A stretch of DNA of 64,000 bases, taken from the NCBI GenBank assembly GCA_039029195.1, contig JBCCGR010000003.1, positions 62,001-126,000 of the forward strand, in the 5' to 3' direction. This DNA is from JBCCGR01 sp039029195. GTDB lineage: Bacteria; Pseudomonadota; Alphaproteobacteria; Rhizobiales; Rhizobiaceae. Of the stretch, positions 1 through 7,878 are shown piece by piece. Each line of letters starts with the position of its first letter. Position 1 is the first letter of the stretch. The notes beneath the pieces are model-generated. The model did no database searches and was not told where the DNA came from. It saw only the letters and a list, made by a program, of their open reading frames with translations. The translations under genes were made by a program, and so were the position numbers.

Positions 1-60
1 GCGGTGAAAGAGGTGGGCGTCTAAGGTCCAACTAGTCGTAGATGCGGATAAATCCATCAT
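1..60 (-). CDS. possible start of ftsX (cut by window edge)
   Basis: A reading frame beginning with two adjacent ATG codons (first at 60) runs open to the window edge and overlaps the last codons of ftsE. In most proteobacteria ftsX, the membrane partner of FtsE, follows ftsE directly, often with overlap. Only 20 codons are visible and they show no recognisable FtsX feature, so the call rests on position alone. A TTG codon directly after the ftsE stop is another possible start. Confidence 0.25.
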   Translation of the reverse strand, partial: MMDLSASTTSWTLDAHLFHR

Positions 61-691
61 CAAGAACCAGACGACGCGCGTGATACTGGTCCATCAAAGC
101 GAGATCGTGGGTGGCGATCACCACGGATGTGCCGAGTTTGTTAAGTTCATCGAACAGCCGCAAAAGTCGTTGGGCAAGCGAGGGATCAAGGTTGCCGGTC
201 GGTTCGTCCGCGAGCAGCAATTCCGGTTTGTCGATAAGCGCGCGGGCCACGGCTGCGCGCTGCTTTTCTCCACCAGAGAGCACCGGTGGGCGCGCCTGAA
301 TGCGGCCTGAGAGGCCCACCCAGTCCAGCAGGTCAATCACATCCTGACGATAGGAGGATTCATCCTGACCCTGCACCCGCAGCGGAAGCGCCACATTTTC
401 ATAGATCGTCAAATGATCAAGCAGTCTGAAATCCTGAAACACAATGCCGATACGTCGCCGGATTGCGGGAATATCCGTGGGTTCAAGCTCTGACATTTCC
501 CGCCCGAACACTTCGATGCGTCCGCGGGTGGGTTGAAGCGACAGGAACAACAATCGCAACAAGGTGGTCTTGCCCGCACCGGACGGGCCGGTCAGAAACT
601 GAAACGAGCCCGGTTCAAGATCGAATGTGAGGTCGCGCAGCACCTCATCACCCATGCCATAGCGAACCCCGACATTTTCAAACCTGATCAA
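32..691 (-). CDS. ftsE: cell division ATP-binding protein FtsE
   Basis: ATPase of the FtsEX complex, an ABC-type machine at the division septum that links the Z-ring to control of peptidoglycan hydrolases. At 219 aa it has the usual FtsE length. Visible motifs are Walker A GPSGAGKTT (about residues 35-43), the ABC signature LSGGEKQ (138-144) and Walker B LLLADEPTGNLD (158-169). The short, single-domain form and the sequence around FQDFRLLDHLTIYENV are typical of FtsE rather than of LolD-type transport ATPases, although LolD/MacB ATPases are the nearest alternatives. It is divergent from the zinc-ribbon gene across about 210 bp; ftsX would follow beyond the window edge. Confidence 0.9.
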   Translation of the reverse strand: MIRFENVGVRYGMGDEVLRDLTFDLEPGSFQFLTGPSGAGKTTLLRLLFLSLQPTRGRIEVFGREMSELEPTDIPAIRRRIGIVFQDFRLLDHLTIYENVALPLRVQGQDESSYRQDVIDLLDWVGLSGRIQARPPVLSGGEKQRAAVARALIDKPELLLADEPTGNLDPSLAQRLLRLFDELNKLGTSVVIATHDLALMDQYHARRLVLDDGFIRIYD

Positions 692-904
692 AGAACTCTG
701 GCCCTTTGTGTCGTTGCGAAATCAATCCAGCCGGTGAATCTTCCCGGCCCGTGTTCCTTACCCACGCCTATAGGCCGAATTTGGCCCGTTGGGAATCGCC
801 GTTCGCATGGGAAATCGTGAACAGTTTTAACAGTCACGGCAGCAATGCATTAACCAATTCAGCGGTAATCTGTGTGTCTCTTCAATTGTGTGATGCGCAA
901 GTTC

Positions 905-1786
905 ATGTCGATTACCTGTCCCAGCTGCAATACGTGCTACAATATTCCGATGGAGGCCCTGTCCGGCACCACGAGCGTTCAGTGCGTGCGCTGCTCAAAC
1001 ACATGGCAACCCCTGGCCATCAAGGACGATTTGATTGCCCAGCCGGAAGTTGAGAGCGAGCCGGTCGAAACCCTAGCGGACGCTGACGCGCAAGACGTTG
1101 ACATTTCTGTGCCCGATTCTCAATCGGAGCCAATTGCCGAAGAGCAATCAGAGCCGGTAAACGGTGTCGACGAATCGCAACGCATGATCGGTCCTTTCCA
1201 GGCTCTGTCGCTTGATCTTGATGAGGAGGAAAAACCGGAGCCGAACACCCCAATTGATTTCACAAGTCGACGCGCCAGCCAGACGCTGAGCGATGACCTC
1301 TTTGAAAAACCGGGCTCCGCCAAAGCGCCAAAACGCAGTCGGTTTGGAACCATATTCAAGAATATGGCGGCCGCCCTTGTTGCAGTTTTCGTGTTTGGCG
1401 GCGGGCTGATCTACAAGCAGGACATTGTGAAGGCGATGCCGGATATGGCCGGTCTTTACGAACTGGCCGGGATTGAGACCAACACCCGCGGGCTCCGGTT
1501 TGTGAACATTGAAACCTCGTCCACCCGCGATGGGGCAATTGAGAAGCTCATCGTTGATGGCGCGGTTGAAAACATCACCACCGGCAGCATCAAGGTGCCG
1601 ACCATCCGCATTGCGTTGCGCGACAAGTCACAATCGGAAATTTTCACCTGGACGGCTGAACCCGAACAGGACGAGCTAAAGCCCGGTGAAGCCACGCGCT
1701 TCATATCGAGCATTGACACGCCTCCCCAGGAAGCGGCAGATGTGCGTATTCACTTCCTCGACGAGGAAAGCACGTCAAACAAATGA
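905..1786 (+). CDS. zinc-ribbon, single-span membrane protein (MJ0042 / DUF3426 type)
   Basis: About 293 aa from the chosen ATG. The N-terminus carries a compact zinc ribbon with C5-x2-C8 and C27-x2-C30. An acidic low-complexity linker follows (about 45-140), then one transmembrane helix (about 153-170) and a C-terminal domain of the DUF3426 kind, probably outside the membrane. Proteins of this build are common beside ftsE and hpt in Rhizobiales, but their role is unknown. I chose 905 because the zinc ribbon begins immediately after it; an ATG at 893 and a GTG at 872 are in frame and none has a clear ribosome-binding site. The stop overlaps the hpt start (ATGA), suggesting translational coupling. 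Confidence 0.75.
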   Translation: MSITCPSCNTCYNIPMEALSGTTSVQCVRCSNTWQPLAIKDDLIAQPEVESEPVETLADADAQDVDISVPDSQSEPIAEEQSEPVNGVDESQRMIGPFQALSLDLDEEEKPEPNTPIDFTSRRASQTLSDDLFEKPGSAKAPKRSRFGTIFKNMAAALVAVFVFGGGLIYKQDIVKAMPDMAGLYELAGIETNTRGLRFVNIETSSTRDGAIEKLIVDGAVENITTGSIKVPTIRIALRDKSQSEIFTWTAEPEQDELKPGEATRFISSIDTPPQEAADVRIHFLDEESTSNK

Positions 1787-2331
1787 CCAAAACTGTTCGT
1801 GGTCGAGCCATTGAGACGCTTTTTTCGCAAGCGGACATTGCCAGAGAAAATCTGAGAATTGCTGAGGAAATTTCCCACCGCAATCAGGATAATCTGCTGG
1901 TCATCGCCATTTTAAAGGGCTCCTTTGTTTTTGCGGCTGACCTCATTCGCGCTATGCACGAAAAGGGTCTCGAGCCGGAAGTCGAATTCCTCTCCCTTTC
2001 AAGCTACGGCGCGGGCACGGAAAGCGGTGAAGTGCGCATTCTTCGCGACGTGGAAAGCGACGTTGAAGGCCGCAATGTCCTCCTCATCGATGACATTCTG
2101 GAAAGCGGCAACACGCTGAAGTTTGCCGCTGATCTGATGAATGAACGCAAGGCCAACCGGGTTGAAATTGCGGTTCTGCTCGACAAGCAATCGCGCCGCA
2201 AGGCAGCGATTGATGCCGATTACACCGGTTTTGTGTGCCCAGATTATTTTGTGGTGGGATACGGCATGGATGTGGGTCACGCTTTTCGCGAACTGCCGTT
2301 CGTCGGTGTGGTGCAAGATAGCACAGATTAG
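1783..2331 (+). CDS. hpt: hypoxanthine phosphoribosyltransferase
   Basis: Purine salvage enzyme that joins hypoxanthine (and usually guanine) to PRPP to give IMP or GMP in the cytoplasm. At 182 aa it matches the family. The PRPP-binding loop is clear (LLIDDILESGNTL, about 100-112), as are the LKGSF loop near residue 44 and the flexible-loop region around SLSSYGAGTESG. The start codon overlaps the stop of the zinc-ribbon gene by four bases. The closest alternative would be a xanthine-guanine enzyme, but the overall pattern fits the bacterial hpt group better. Confidence 0.9.
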   Translation: MTKTVRGRAIETLFSQADIARENLRIAEEISHRNQDNLLVIAILKGSFVFAADLIRAMHEKGLEPEVEFLSLSSYGAGTESGEVRILRDVESDVEGRNVLLIDDILESGNTLKFAADLMNERKANRVEIAVLLDKQSRRKAAIDADYTGFVCPDYFVVGYGMDVGHAFRELPFVGVVQDSTD

Positions 2332-2391
2332 ACAGTCAATTTCGCCAAAGCTGGCAGCAATAACATATTGATTCACTGAAGAGAGTTCGGG

Positions 2392-2757
2392 ATGGCGAAG
2401 ATACTGGTCACTGAAGACGATGAAGCCGTGCGGTCATTCATTGTTCGGGCATTGCAGCTTTCCGGGCATCAGGTCTCTGAAGCCGAAGACGGCGAGATGG
2501 GTTTCGACACCTTGTGCGCTGCAGATGGCGAGTTCGATCTGCTTCTGACGGACATCAAGATGCCCATCATGGACGGCATCACGCTTGCCAAATCCGCTTC
2601 GACCTTTTTTCCGGCCCTTAAAATTCTCATGATGACGGGCTATGCTGATCAGCGCGAAAACGCCCGCGACCTGAGCCGCATCGTAATCGATGTGGTGTCG
2701 AAACCTTTCAGCCTGGGGCAGATCCGGGACAGTGTGGAAGTGGCGCTGGCGGCCTGA
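2392..2757 (+). CDS. single-domain response regulator, CpdR-like
   Basis: A stand-alone receiver domain of 121 aa with no output domain. Conserved features are the acidic pair EDD near residues 8-10, the phospho-acceptor Asp54 in LLTDIKMPIMDG, and the VSKPF lysine near the C-terminus. Single-domain regulators of this kind in alphaproteobacteria include CpdR, which controls ClpXP-dependent turnover of cell-cycle proteins. The short length, the MTGYADQRE stretch and the location near hpt suit the CpdR-like group of Rhizobiales. Whether it is the true functional CpdR cannot be told from the sequence. A good purine-rich site (gaagagag) precedes the ATG. Confidence 0.75.
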   Translation: MAKILVTEDDEAVRSFIVRALQLSGHQVSEAEDGEMGFDTLCAADGEFDLLLTDIKMPIMDGITLAKSASTFFPALKILMMTGYADQRENARDLSRIVIDVVSKPFSLGQIRDSVEVALAA

Positions 2758-2763
2758 CTTGGT

Positions 2764-3387
2764 TCAGGTCCCGGTGATCCAGTTGAAGTGAACCGGATAG
2801 CCTTCGCCTTGCAGCATATTGCTGGTTTCATGCAGCGGAAGGCCAACCACATTGGTGTAGGACCCCACCAGCTTCACCACGAATGCCCCAGCAATTCCCT
2901 GAATGGCATAGCCTCCGGCTTTGCCGCGCCATTCGCCGGACGCCAGATAGGAATCAAATTCGTCGGACGAGAGTTTCTTGAAGCGCACGCGGGTCTCCAC
3001 CAGCTTGTGGCGGAAGGTTTTTTTCGGCGTCACCAGGGTCACGCTCGTAAAGACCCGGTGCGCGCGACCTGACAGAAGCCGCAGGCAATGCGAGGCTTCA
3101 TCCAGCATTTCCGCTTTCGGCAAGATCTGCTTGCCGCGCGCGACAACCGTATCCGCCGCAAGCAGATAGTAATTTTCGATGTCCGCGTTTCGCGTCAGCG
3201 CATCAATCGCCATTTCCGCCTTGGTCTTGGACAGACGCTTGGCGAGCGAACGCGGCGCTTCCGCCTTCAAAGGCGTTTCGTCGGCATCCACCGGTGACAA
3301 CAGATCAGGATCAACACCAATCTGTTGCAGCAGGGCGATGCGCCGTGGTGAACCCGAAGCCAGAACGAGTTTTTGACGGGTTGTCAT
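2764..3387 (-). CDS. maf: Maf-like nucleotide pyrophosphatase
   Basis: House-cleaning enzyme of the Maf/HAM1-like fold that hydrolyses non-canonical or modified nucleoside triphosphates to monophosphates; older annotations say septum formation inhibitor. At 207 aa it has family length. Visible features are the N-terminal substrate loop LASGSPRRIALL (about 9-20), the AADTVV segment with the catalytic acid, and the later GKAGGYAIQG stretch. It is the last gene of a minus-strand run hisD, UPF0262, phosphatase, infA, maf that is widely conserved in Rhizobiales, and it is convergent with the cpdR-like gene, only 6 bp apart. Confidence 0.9.
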   Translation of the reverse strand: MTTRQKLVLASGSPRRIALLQQIGVDPDLLSPVDADETPLKAEAPRSLAKRLSKTKAEMAIDALTRNADIENYYLLAADTVVARGKQILPKAEMLDEASHCLRLLSGRAHRVFTSVTLVTPKKTFRHKLVETRVRFKKLSSDEFDSYLASGEWRGKAGGYAIQGIAGAFVVKLVGSYTNVVGLPLHETSNMLQGEGYPVHFNWITGT

Positions 3388-3482
3388 GAATTGGTCGACT
3401 TCAACTGATGCGGATCGATGTTGCGGTGAACTGGGAGATTTCGACCGCGTTTGGTGATGGTCGGCCTAGAGAGACCGACACA

Positions 3483-3701
3483 TTATTTGAAACGATAGGT
3501 GATGCGCCCCTTGGTCAGATCATAGGGGGTCATTTCCACCAACACCTTGTCGCCTGCCAGAACCCGGATACGGTTCTTTCGCATGCGCCCGGCTGTGTGG
3601 GCAATGATTTCATGGTCATTTTCAAGCTTTACCCGGAAGGTGGCGTTTGGCAGCAATTCGCTCACAACGCCGGGAAATTCCAGTACTTCTTCTTTCGCCA
3701 T
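3483..3701 (-). CDS. infA: translation initiation factor IF-1
   Basis: A 72-aa OB-fold protein that binds the ribosomal A site during initiation. The sequence begins MAKEEVLEFPGVVSELLPN and contains the family-typical NATFRVKLEN and GKMRKNRIRV-like segments (here AGRMRKNRIRVLAGD), ending GRITYRFK. Length and motifs are diagnostic. It lies between the phosphatase gene and maf in a conserved minus-strand run. A GAGG-type Shine-Dalgarno sequence sits just upstream of the ATG (tccaatgg on the plus strand marks the start side). Confidence 0.97.
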   Translation of the reverse strand: MAKEEVLEFPGVVSELLPNATFRVKLENDHEIIAHTAGRMRKNRIRVLAGDKVLVEMTPYDLTKGRITYRFK

Positions 3702-3796
3702 TGGACCTCGATGGTTTGTAAAATGCGCCGGGAAACTATCCCATCGCTTTTGGTTTGTGAACCGGAGAGCGGATTTGTTCGCGGAGATGCCCGAAA

Positions 3797-4246
3797 TCAG
3801 TTCGAAAGTCGATCCTCTATTCGCCTTTGCAGCGCTTCTCTGACATTGCGATAGGCATTTAAGATGGTTTCACGCGAGCCGGTAACGTCTGCGGGGTCCA
3901 TCATCGGCCAATATTCCACCAGCACCGCCTGATCGCGGGTGGAATCCAATATGCGGTGGTGCGCCTGAGGGGTCAGGGTCACGTAAAGATCGAAATAGCT
4001 GTCCTCAAGCTCGTCCAATCCCTTTGGCACGTGGCCGGACAAATCCACCCCGCGCTCTGCCATCACCGCTTCCACGAAAGGGTCCGCAGCACCCGCCATG
4101 ACGCCCGCTGATTCTGCGAAAATCCGTCCTGGAAACAACAGCTTGGTCAGCGCTTCGGCTATGGGCGAGCGTATGACATTCTGGCTGCAGATATAAAGAA
4201 CCGACTGGATTGGTCCGCGATTGGCCAGAAGGTGGGAATCGGGCAC
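3797..4246 (-). CDS. low-molecular-weight phosphatase family protein
   Basis: A 149-aa protein of the LMW protein tyrosine phosphatase / arsenate reductase fold. The phosphate-binding loop is intact: C20-SQNVI-R26-S, the CX5R signature with the following Ser. A later acidic segment (PMMDPADVTGSRE) is in the place of the general-acid Asp loop. It begins 3 bp after the UPF0262 gene ends, and infA follows, so it is probably co-transcribed with these core genes. True phosphatase substrate or arsenate activity is unknown; the position among housekeeping genes argues against a dedicated arsenic role. Confidence 0.8.
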   Translation of the reverse strand: MPDSHLLANRGPIQSVLYICSQNVIRSPIAEALTKLLFPGRIFAESAGVMAGAADPFVEAVMAERGVDLSGHVPKGLDELEDSYFDLYVTLTPQAHHRILDSTRDQAVLVEYWPMMDPADVTGSRETILNAYRNVREALQRRIEDRLSN

Positions 4247-4249
4247 GGA

Positions 4250-4732
4250 TCAACCACGCCAGTGGAGCACGCAAATCAGCGTGAACAAGCGGCGGGCCGT
4301 GTCCATATCCAGCTCGATCTTGTCTTTCAGGCGCTCCTGCAAGGTCTGGGACCCCTCATTGTGCAGCCCTCGTCTTCCCATATCGATTGCTTCAATCTGA
4401 CTGGTCGTCGATGTCTTGATTGCCTCGTAGTAGCTCTCGCAGATCAGATAGTAGTCCTTGATGACCCTGCGAAACGGCGTCAGCGATAACATGTGCGTGA
4501 CGAGATGCTCGTCATTCTCTGCGCTGATGCTGAAAATGAGGCGCTTGTCAGCAACAGCAAGATTGAGCTTGTACGGACCATCGGCCTGTCCCACCGGAGT
4601 AAAACTGTTTTGTTCGAGCAAATCGAAAATCGCCACGGCCCGCTCGTGCTCGACATCTGGCGTTGAGCGCCCGATGGACGCTTCATCGAGCACAATATCA
4701 ATCAGCCGATTTGGGTCGGTATCAAGCGGCAC
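4250..4732 (-). CDS. UPF0262 family protein
   Basis: Conserved protein of unknown function found almost only in alphaproteobacteria. The recognisable core starts NRLIDIVLDEASIGRS and continues through PDVEHERAVAIFDLLE and the TPFRRVIKDYYLICESYY stretch. I chose the GTG at 4732, just after the hisD stop codon, because it gives 160 aa, the usual family size. An in-frame ATG at 4774 would give 174 aa and overlap hisD by 35 bp, and one at 4801 would overlap more. It sits between hisD and the phosphatase gene as in many Rhizobiales. Confidence 0.8.
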   Translation of the reverse strand: MPLDTDPNRLIDIVLDEASIGRSTPDVEHERAVAIFDLLEQNSFTPVGQADGPYKLNLAVADKRLIFSISAENDEHLVTHMLSLTPFRRVIKDYYLICESYYEAIKTSTTSQIEAIDMGRRGLHNEGSQTLQERLKDKIELDMDTARRLFTLICVLHWRG

Positions 4733-4739
4733 GACGGGA

Positions 4740-6032
4740 CTACCTGTTGCTTCGCACGGTGATGGAGCGGCCATGGGCAGCAAGCCCTTCCGCATCGGCA
4801 AGCTTCACAGCCGCCGGACCAAGACCGGCAAGCTGTTCCGGTCCGCATTTCAGGATGGTGGTCTTCTTCATAAAGTCGAGTACCGACAGGCCGGATGAGA
4901 AACGGGCAGACCGGGCCGTGGGCAACACATGGTTCGATCCGCCAACATAATCGCCAATCGCTTCCGGTGTGTGGCGACCCAGGAACACCGCGCCCGCATT
5001 GCGGACTTCATCGAACAAGGCGTCAGGATCAGCCGTAGCAATTTCAAGGTGTTCGGCAGCAATGCGGTTTGCCAGCGGCACACTGTCCTCGATCTTATCG
5101 ACCAGGATAATTGAGCCGAAATCCCGCCAGCTTTTGGATGCGATCTTCCGCTTTGGCAGGGTGGAAAGCTGGTGGTCGACGGCGTCTTCTACAGACCGGG
5201 CAAAGGCTTCGTCGTCAGTGATCAGGATCGATTGAGCTGCTTCGTCGTGTTCCGCCTGTGCAAGAAGATCGGCCGCAATCCAGTTCGGATCATTGTCGCC
5301 ATCGGCAATCACCAGCACCTCGGAGGGACCGGCAATCATATCAATGCCCACCTGGCCGAACACCTGCCGCTTTGCTTCCGCAACAAACGCGTTTCCCGGG
5401 CCGGTGATCTTGTCGACCGGGCGAATGGTGTCGGTACCATAGGCGAGCGCGGCTACCGCCTGCGCACCGCCGATCCGATAGATTTCGGTAACACCGGAGA
5501 GGTGCGCTGCTGCCAGAACAAGCGGATTAACCACCCCGTCGGGCGTGGGAACCACCATCACGATGCGCGGCACGCCGGCCACGGACGCGGGAATTGCATT
5601 CATCAGCACGGAACTTGGATAGTTGGCGAGCCCACCTGGCACATAGAGACCCACATTGTCGATTGGCGTCCAGCGATAGCCAAGCTCCACCCCAAGCGCA
5701 TCGGTGTAACGCTGGTCGTCCGGCAACTGCTTCAGATGATGCGAGCGAATGCGGTCTGCAGCGAATTTCAACGCATCAAGCGTTTCAGGGTCTGTTTCTT
5801 CGACGGCGTTTGCGATCTCATCTTCGCTGAATGCCAGACCCGATGCATCCAGTTCGAACCGGTCGAATTTCGCTGTATGTTCTTTGAGCGCTGCATCGCC
5901 GCGCGCCTGCACGTCAGAAATGATGCCCGAGACCACATCACGCACATCCACAGCCTGCTCGCGTTTCGCGTTCAGGAAATCTGCAAAACGATCCTCAAAA
6001 TCGGCTGCGGAAGTGGAAAGCCAAAGGGCCAT
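4740..6032 (-). CDS. hisD: histidinol dehydrogenase
   Basis: Catalyses the last two steps of histidine biosynthesis, oxidising L-histidinol to L-histidine with two NAD+. At 430 aa it has full length. Recognisable blocks are the NAD-binding region IGGAQAVAALAYGTD, the GPGNAFVAEAKR stretch, the IDMIAGPSEVLVIAD block, and the catalytic Glu-His pair in NRIAAEHLEIA. It is the first gene of a minus-strand run that continues into UPF0262, phosphatase, infA and maf. No histidine leader or attenuator is visible in the short gap upstream. Confidence 0.95.
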   Translation of the reverse strand: MALWLSTSAADFEDRFADFLNAKREQAVDVRDVVSGIISDVQARGDAALKEHTAKFDRFELDASGLAFSEDEIANAVEETDPETLDALKFAADRIRSHHLKQLPDDQRYTDALGVELGYRWTPIDNVGLYVPGGLANYPSSVLMNAIPASVAGVPRIVMVVPTPDGVVNPLVLAAAHLSGVTEIYRIGGAQAVAALAYGTDTIRPVDKITGPGNAFVAEAKRQVFGQVGIDMIAGPSEVLVIADGDNDPNWIAADLLAQAEHDEAAQSILITDDEAFARSVEDAVDHQLSTLPKRKIASKSWRDFGSIILVDKIEDSVPLANRIAAEHLEIATADPDALFDEVRNAGAVFLGRHTPEAIGDYVGGSNHVLPTARSARFSSGLSVLDFMKKTTILKCGPEQLAGLGPAAVKLADAEGLAAHGRSITVRSNR

Positions 6033-6106
6033 GAATTCTGTCTCAGTTCAATCAGGTCGGACGCTTTATAGGCTGATCTCGAGCGCCTGCAAACGACCTC
6101 ATTATG

Positions 6107-6889
6107 TCATGGAACAGAAAAATGCCGCAATGCGGCATAAATGGCCCGCTGCCAAAGTGGTTGTTGACGCACAACCACAATCATCGGGCCCAATGATCGC
6201 CAGCTTGTTCTTGTATGGTTCTTTGACCAGATGCCGGATACGGTGCCGTCCAGAAAAAGCGCGTTTGGGGTCTTCAACTGATCCCGAAACAGAACCCCAA
6301 AATCCCAGAACCGCACATTTCCCTTTGAAATTGCAAAGTGCAGCGTCTTTTGATCCGCACTGACACCAACACCGTTGCGGATCTTCAGACTGTCGGAATC
6401 CTTCAGAAACCGGTGATGAAGCCTGCCGTCAATCACCAGCATCGGACCCGATTGCGTGGCGAAGTCCGGCGCGCGTTTCCGGCTGAGATAGGTTTTGGTT
6501 TCCAAAACGGATGATTTGCCATTTTCAACGAAGAACACGCCATTGGGCAGCAGATGAAAATTGCCCCATCCGGGCTTCGTGGAGATGGTTTTTTGCTGCT
6601 GCGACCCCTCGACATAAAGCCCAACGGGCGAGAGATCGGAATGGTACATGCCACCATTCATGATCATCAGTGTCGGAGAGTTGTTCTGCTGGAGATGCTG
6701 TTGCAGCCGACCAATTCGGCCAAAGGCTGCGCCACTATCATCATTCAGTCGCGTTGATACTGATATGCGATCAGCGCGGAAGCTGCAGACGATGTAGTCG
6801 TTGCGGTTGTGGGTGAGATCGTAGCAGACCTCTCCACCGCAAAGACCAAAAAGAGCACAGCTCAGAGGAAAGAGAATTGCGGTGATCAC
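6107..6889 (-). CDS. phosphodiester glycosidase-like protein (DUF2233)
   Basis: A 260-aa protein with a short hydrophobic N-terminus (MITAILFPLSCALFGLC), probably a signal peptide, so the mature protein is likely outside the cytoplasm. The core matches DUF2233/NAGPA-type proteins: MIMNGGMYHSDLSPVGLYVE, TQSGPMLVIDG, IRNGVGV and the conserved ALFLDGTVSG near the end. Relatives include the uncovering enzyme that removes GlcNAc from phosphodiesters, but bacterial substrates are mostly unknown. Its start overlaps the stop of the VOC gene upstream by four bases (ATGA), so the two are coupled. Confidence 0.75.
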   Translation of the reverse strand: MITAILFPLSCALFGLCGGEVCYDLTHNRNDYIVCSFRADRISVSTRLNDDSGAAFGRIGRLQQHLQQNNSPTLMIMNGGMYHSDLSPVGLYVEGSQQQKTISTKPGWGNFHLLPNGVFFVENGKSSVLETKTYLSRKRAPDFATQSGPMLVIDGRLHHRFLKDSDSLKIRNGVGVSADQKTLHFAISKGNVRFWDFGVLFRDQLKTPNALFLDGTVSGIWSKNHTRTSWRSLGPMIVVVRQQPLWQRAIYAALRHFSVP

Positions 6890-7302
6890 GCCTTGGCTGC
6901 CAGCATCCAGCGATGGCCAAACGGATCGATCAATTGGGCAAACCGGTCGCCCCAGAACATGGTTTCCGGGCCAAAGTGGCCGGACGCGCCTTGTTCAACG
7001 GCCAGTTTGTACACGCGATCCACTTCATCAGGTAAATCAAAGCGCAGGCTCACCGCAACGGATGACCCTGTTTCCTCCGTTGGACCTCGGTAAGGGCTGT
7101 ATTCAGGGAACTCGTCGGAGAGCATCACCAGTCCGCCATTGATGAGCAGGGAAGCATGCATCAGCCGGTCATCATTCTCCGCGGGCATGGTGCCTCTGAT
7201 TTCAGCATCAAAAACGGTCTGATACCAGGTGATCGCGTCTTTCGCACCCTTGACCGTCAGATAGGGCGCAACCGGTGGCTCAGCAGATTCGTTTGTCACC
7301 AC
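6886..7302 (-). CDS. VOC-superfamily protein, PhnB/glyoxalase-like
   Basis: A 138-aa single VOC unit. The start VAPYLTVKGAKDAITWYQ and the end DPFGHRWMLAAK are typical of the PhnB-like group of the glyoxalase/bleomycin-resistance superfamily. The middle has the usual MHASLLINGGLVMLSD strand. These proteins bind small molecules or metals, but the group has no single known reaction, and the name PhnB does not imply phosphonate metabolism. It lies between the methyltransferase-like gene (57 bp upstream) and the DUF2233 gene (4-bp overlap) on the same strand. Confidence 0.75.
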   Translation of the reverse strand: MVTNESAEPPVAPYLTVKGAKDAITWYQTVFDAEIRGTMPAENDDRLMHASLLINGGLVMLSDEFPEYSPYRGPTEETGSSVAVSLRFDLPDEVDRVYKLAVEQGASGHFGPETMFWGDRFAQLIDPFGHRWMLAAKA

Positions 7303-7359
7303 ATTGTCTCCGCGCCAGTTTACGACTGCAACGCAGGTTAACTGGCGGCGGACAGCGCT

Positions 7360-7878
7360 TCAAGCAGGGGAGCGCGCGGGAGACAGCGCCGTATTCTCAA
7401 CCGAAATGCGTTTGGCAAGAACGAGTGCGTTGGCAACGGTGAAGACGACCGCGATCAGTGGCAAGCCAAACATCAGCGGAACGATGGCTATTTCCGCCAC
7501 AACCACACAGTAATTCGGGTGGCGGATATATTTGAACGGCCCGGCTGCCACCAGCGGCTCTCCCGGCATCACGATGATGCGTGTCGTCCACCGATTGCCA
7601 AGGCTCGCAATCACCCACACACGAGCAAGCTGAAGCGCTAAGAACGCAAAGAGCAGAGGCACTGAAATCTCTGCACCATATCCAAAAGCCCACAGGCTGA
7701 TGAGCCAGAGCGTGTGCAACGTGACAAGCAGAAAATAGTGATCGGCTCCAACCTCGTGGCCCCCCTGATCCAAGAGTGCTGCTGTGTTTCGACGCGCAAG
7801 GAGAAGTTCGCCCAGGCGCTGGAGCGTCAGGAAAAGAAGCAGTGATACAGCAAATGCGTTGATGATTTCAGGCATCAT
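7360..7878 (-). CDS. isoprenylcysteine carboxyl methyltransferase-like membrane protein
   Basis: A 172-aa integral membrane protein with about four to five helices and the ICMT/PEMT-type SAM-binding signature, including YIRHPNYCVVVAEI. Its start codons overlap the stop of the type III polyketide synthase by four bases. ICMT-like genes directly behind type III PKS genes are a recurrent arrangement; in Streptomyces griseus the equivalent protein methylates an alkylresorcinol-type phenolic lipid. I infer a tailoring role on the lipid made by the upstream synthase. True prenylcysteine substrates are unlikely in this organism. Confidence 0.75.
   Translation of the reverse strand: MMPEIINAFAVSLLLFLTLQRLGELLLARRNTAALLDQGGHEVGADHYFLLVTLHTLWLISLWAFGYGAEISVPLLFAFLALQLARVWVIASLGNRWTTRIIVMPGEPLVAAGPFKYIRHPNYCVVVAEIAIVPLMFGLPLIAVVFTVANALVLAKRISVENTALSPARSPA

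Noticed and set aside
5172..6071. 299-codon open frame on the plus strand
   Set aside because: Fully antisense to hisD and rich in His/Arg/Cys in a way typical of a reverse-frame shadow; no ribosome site or known domain.
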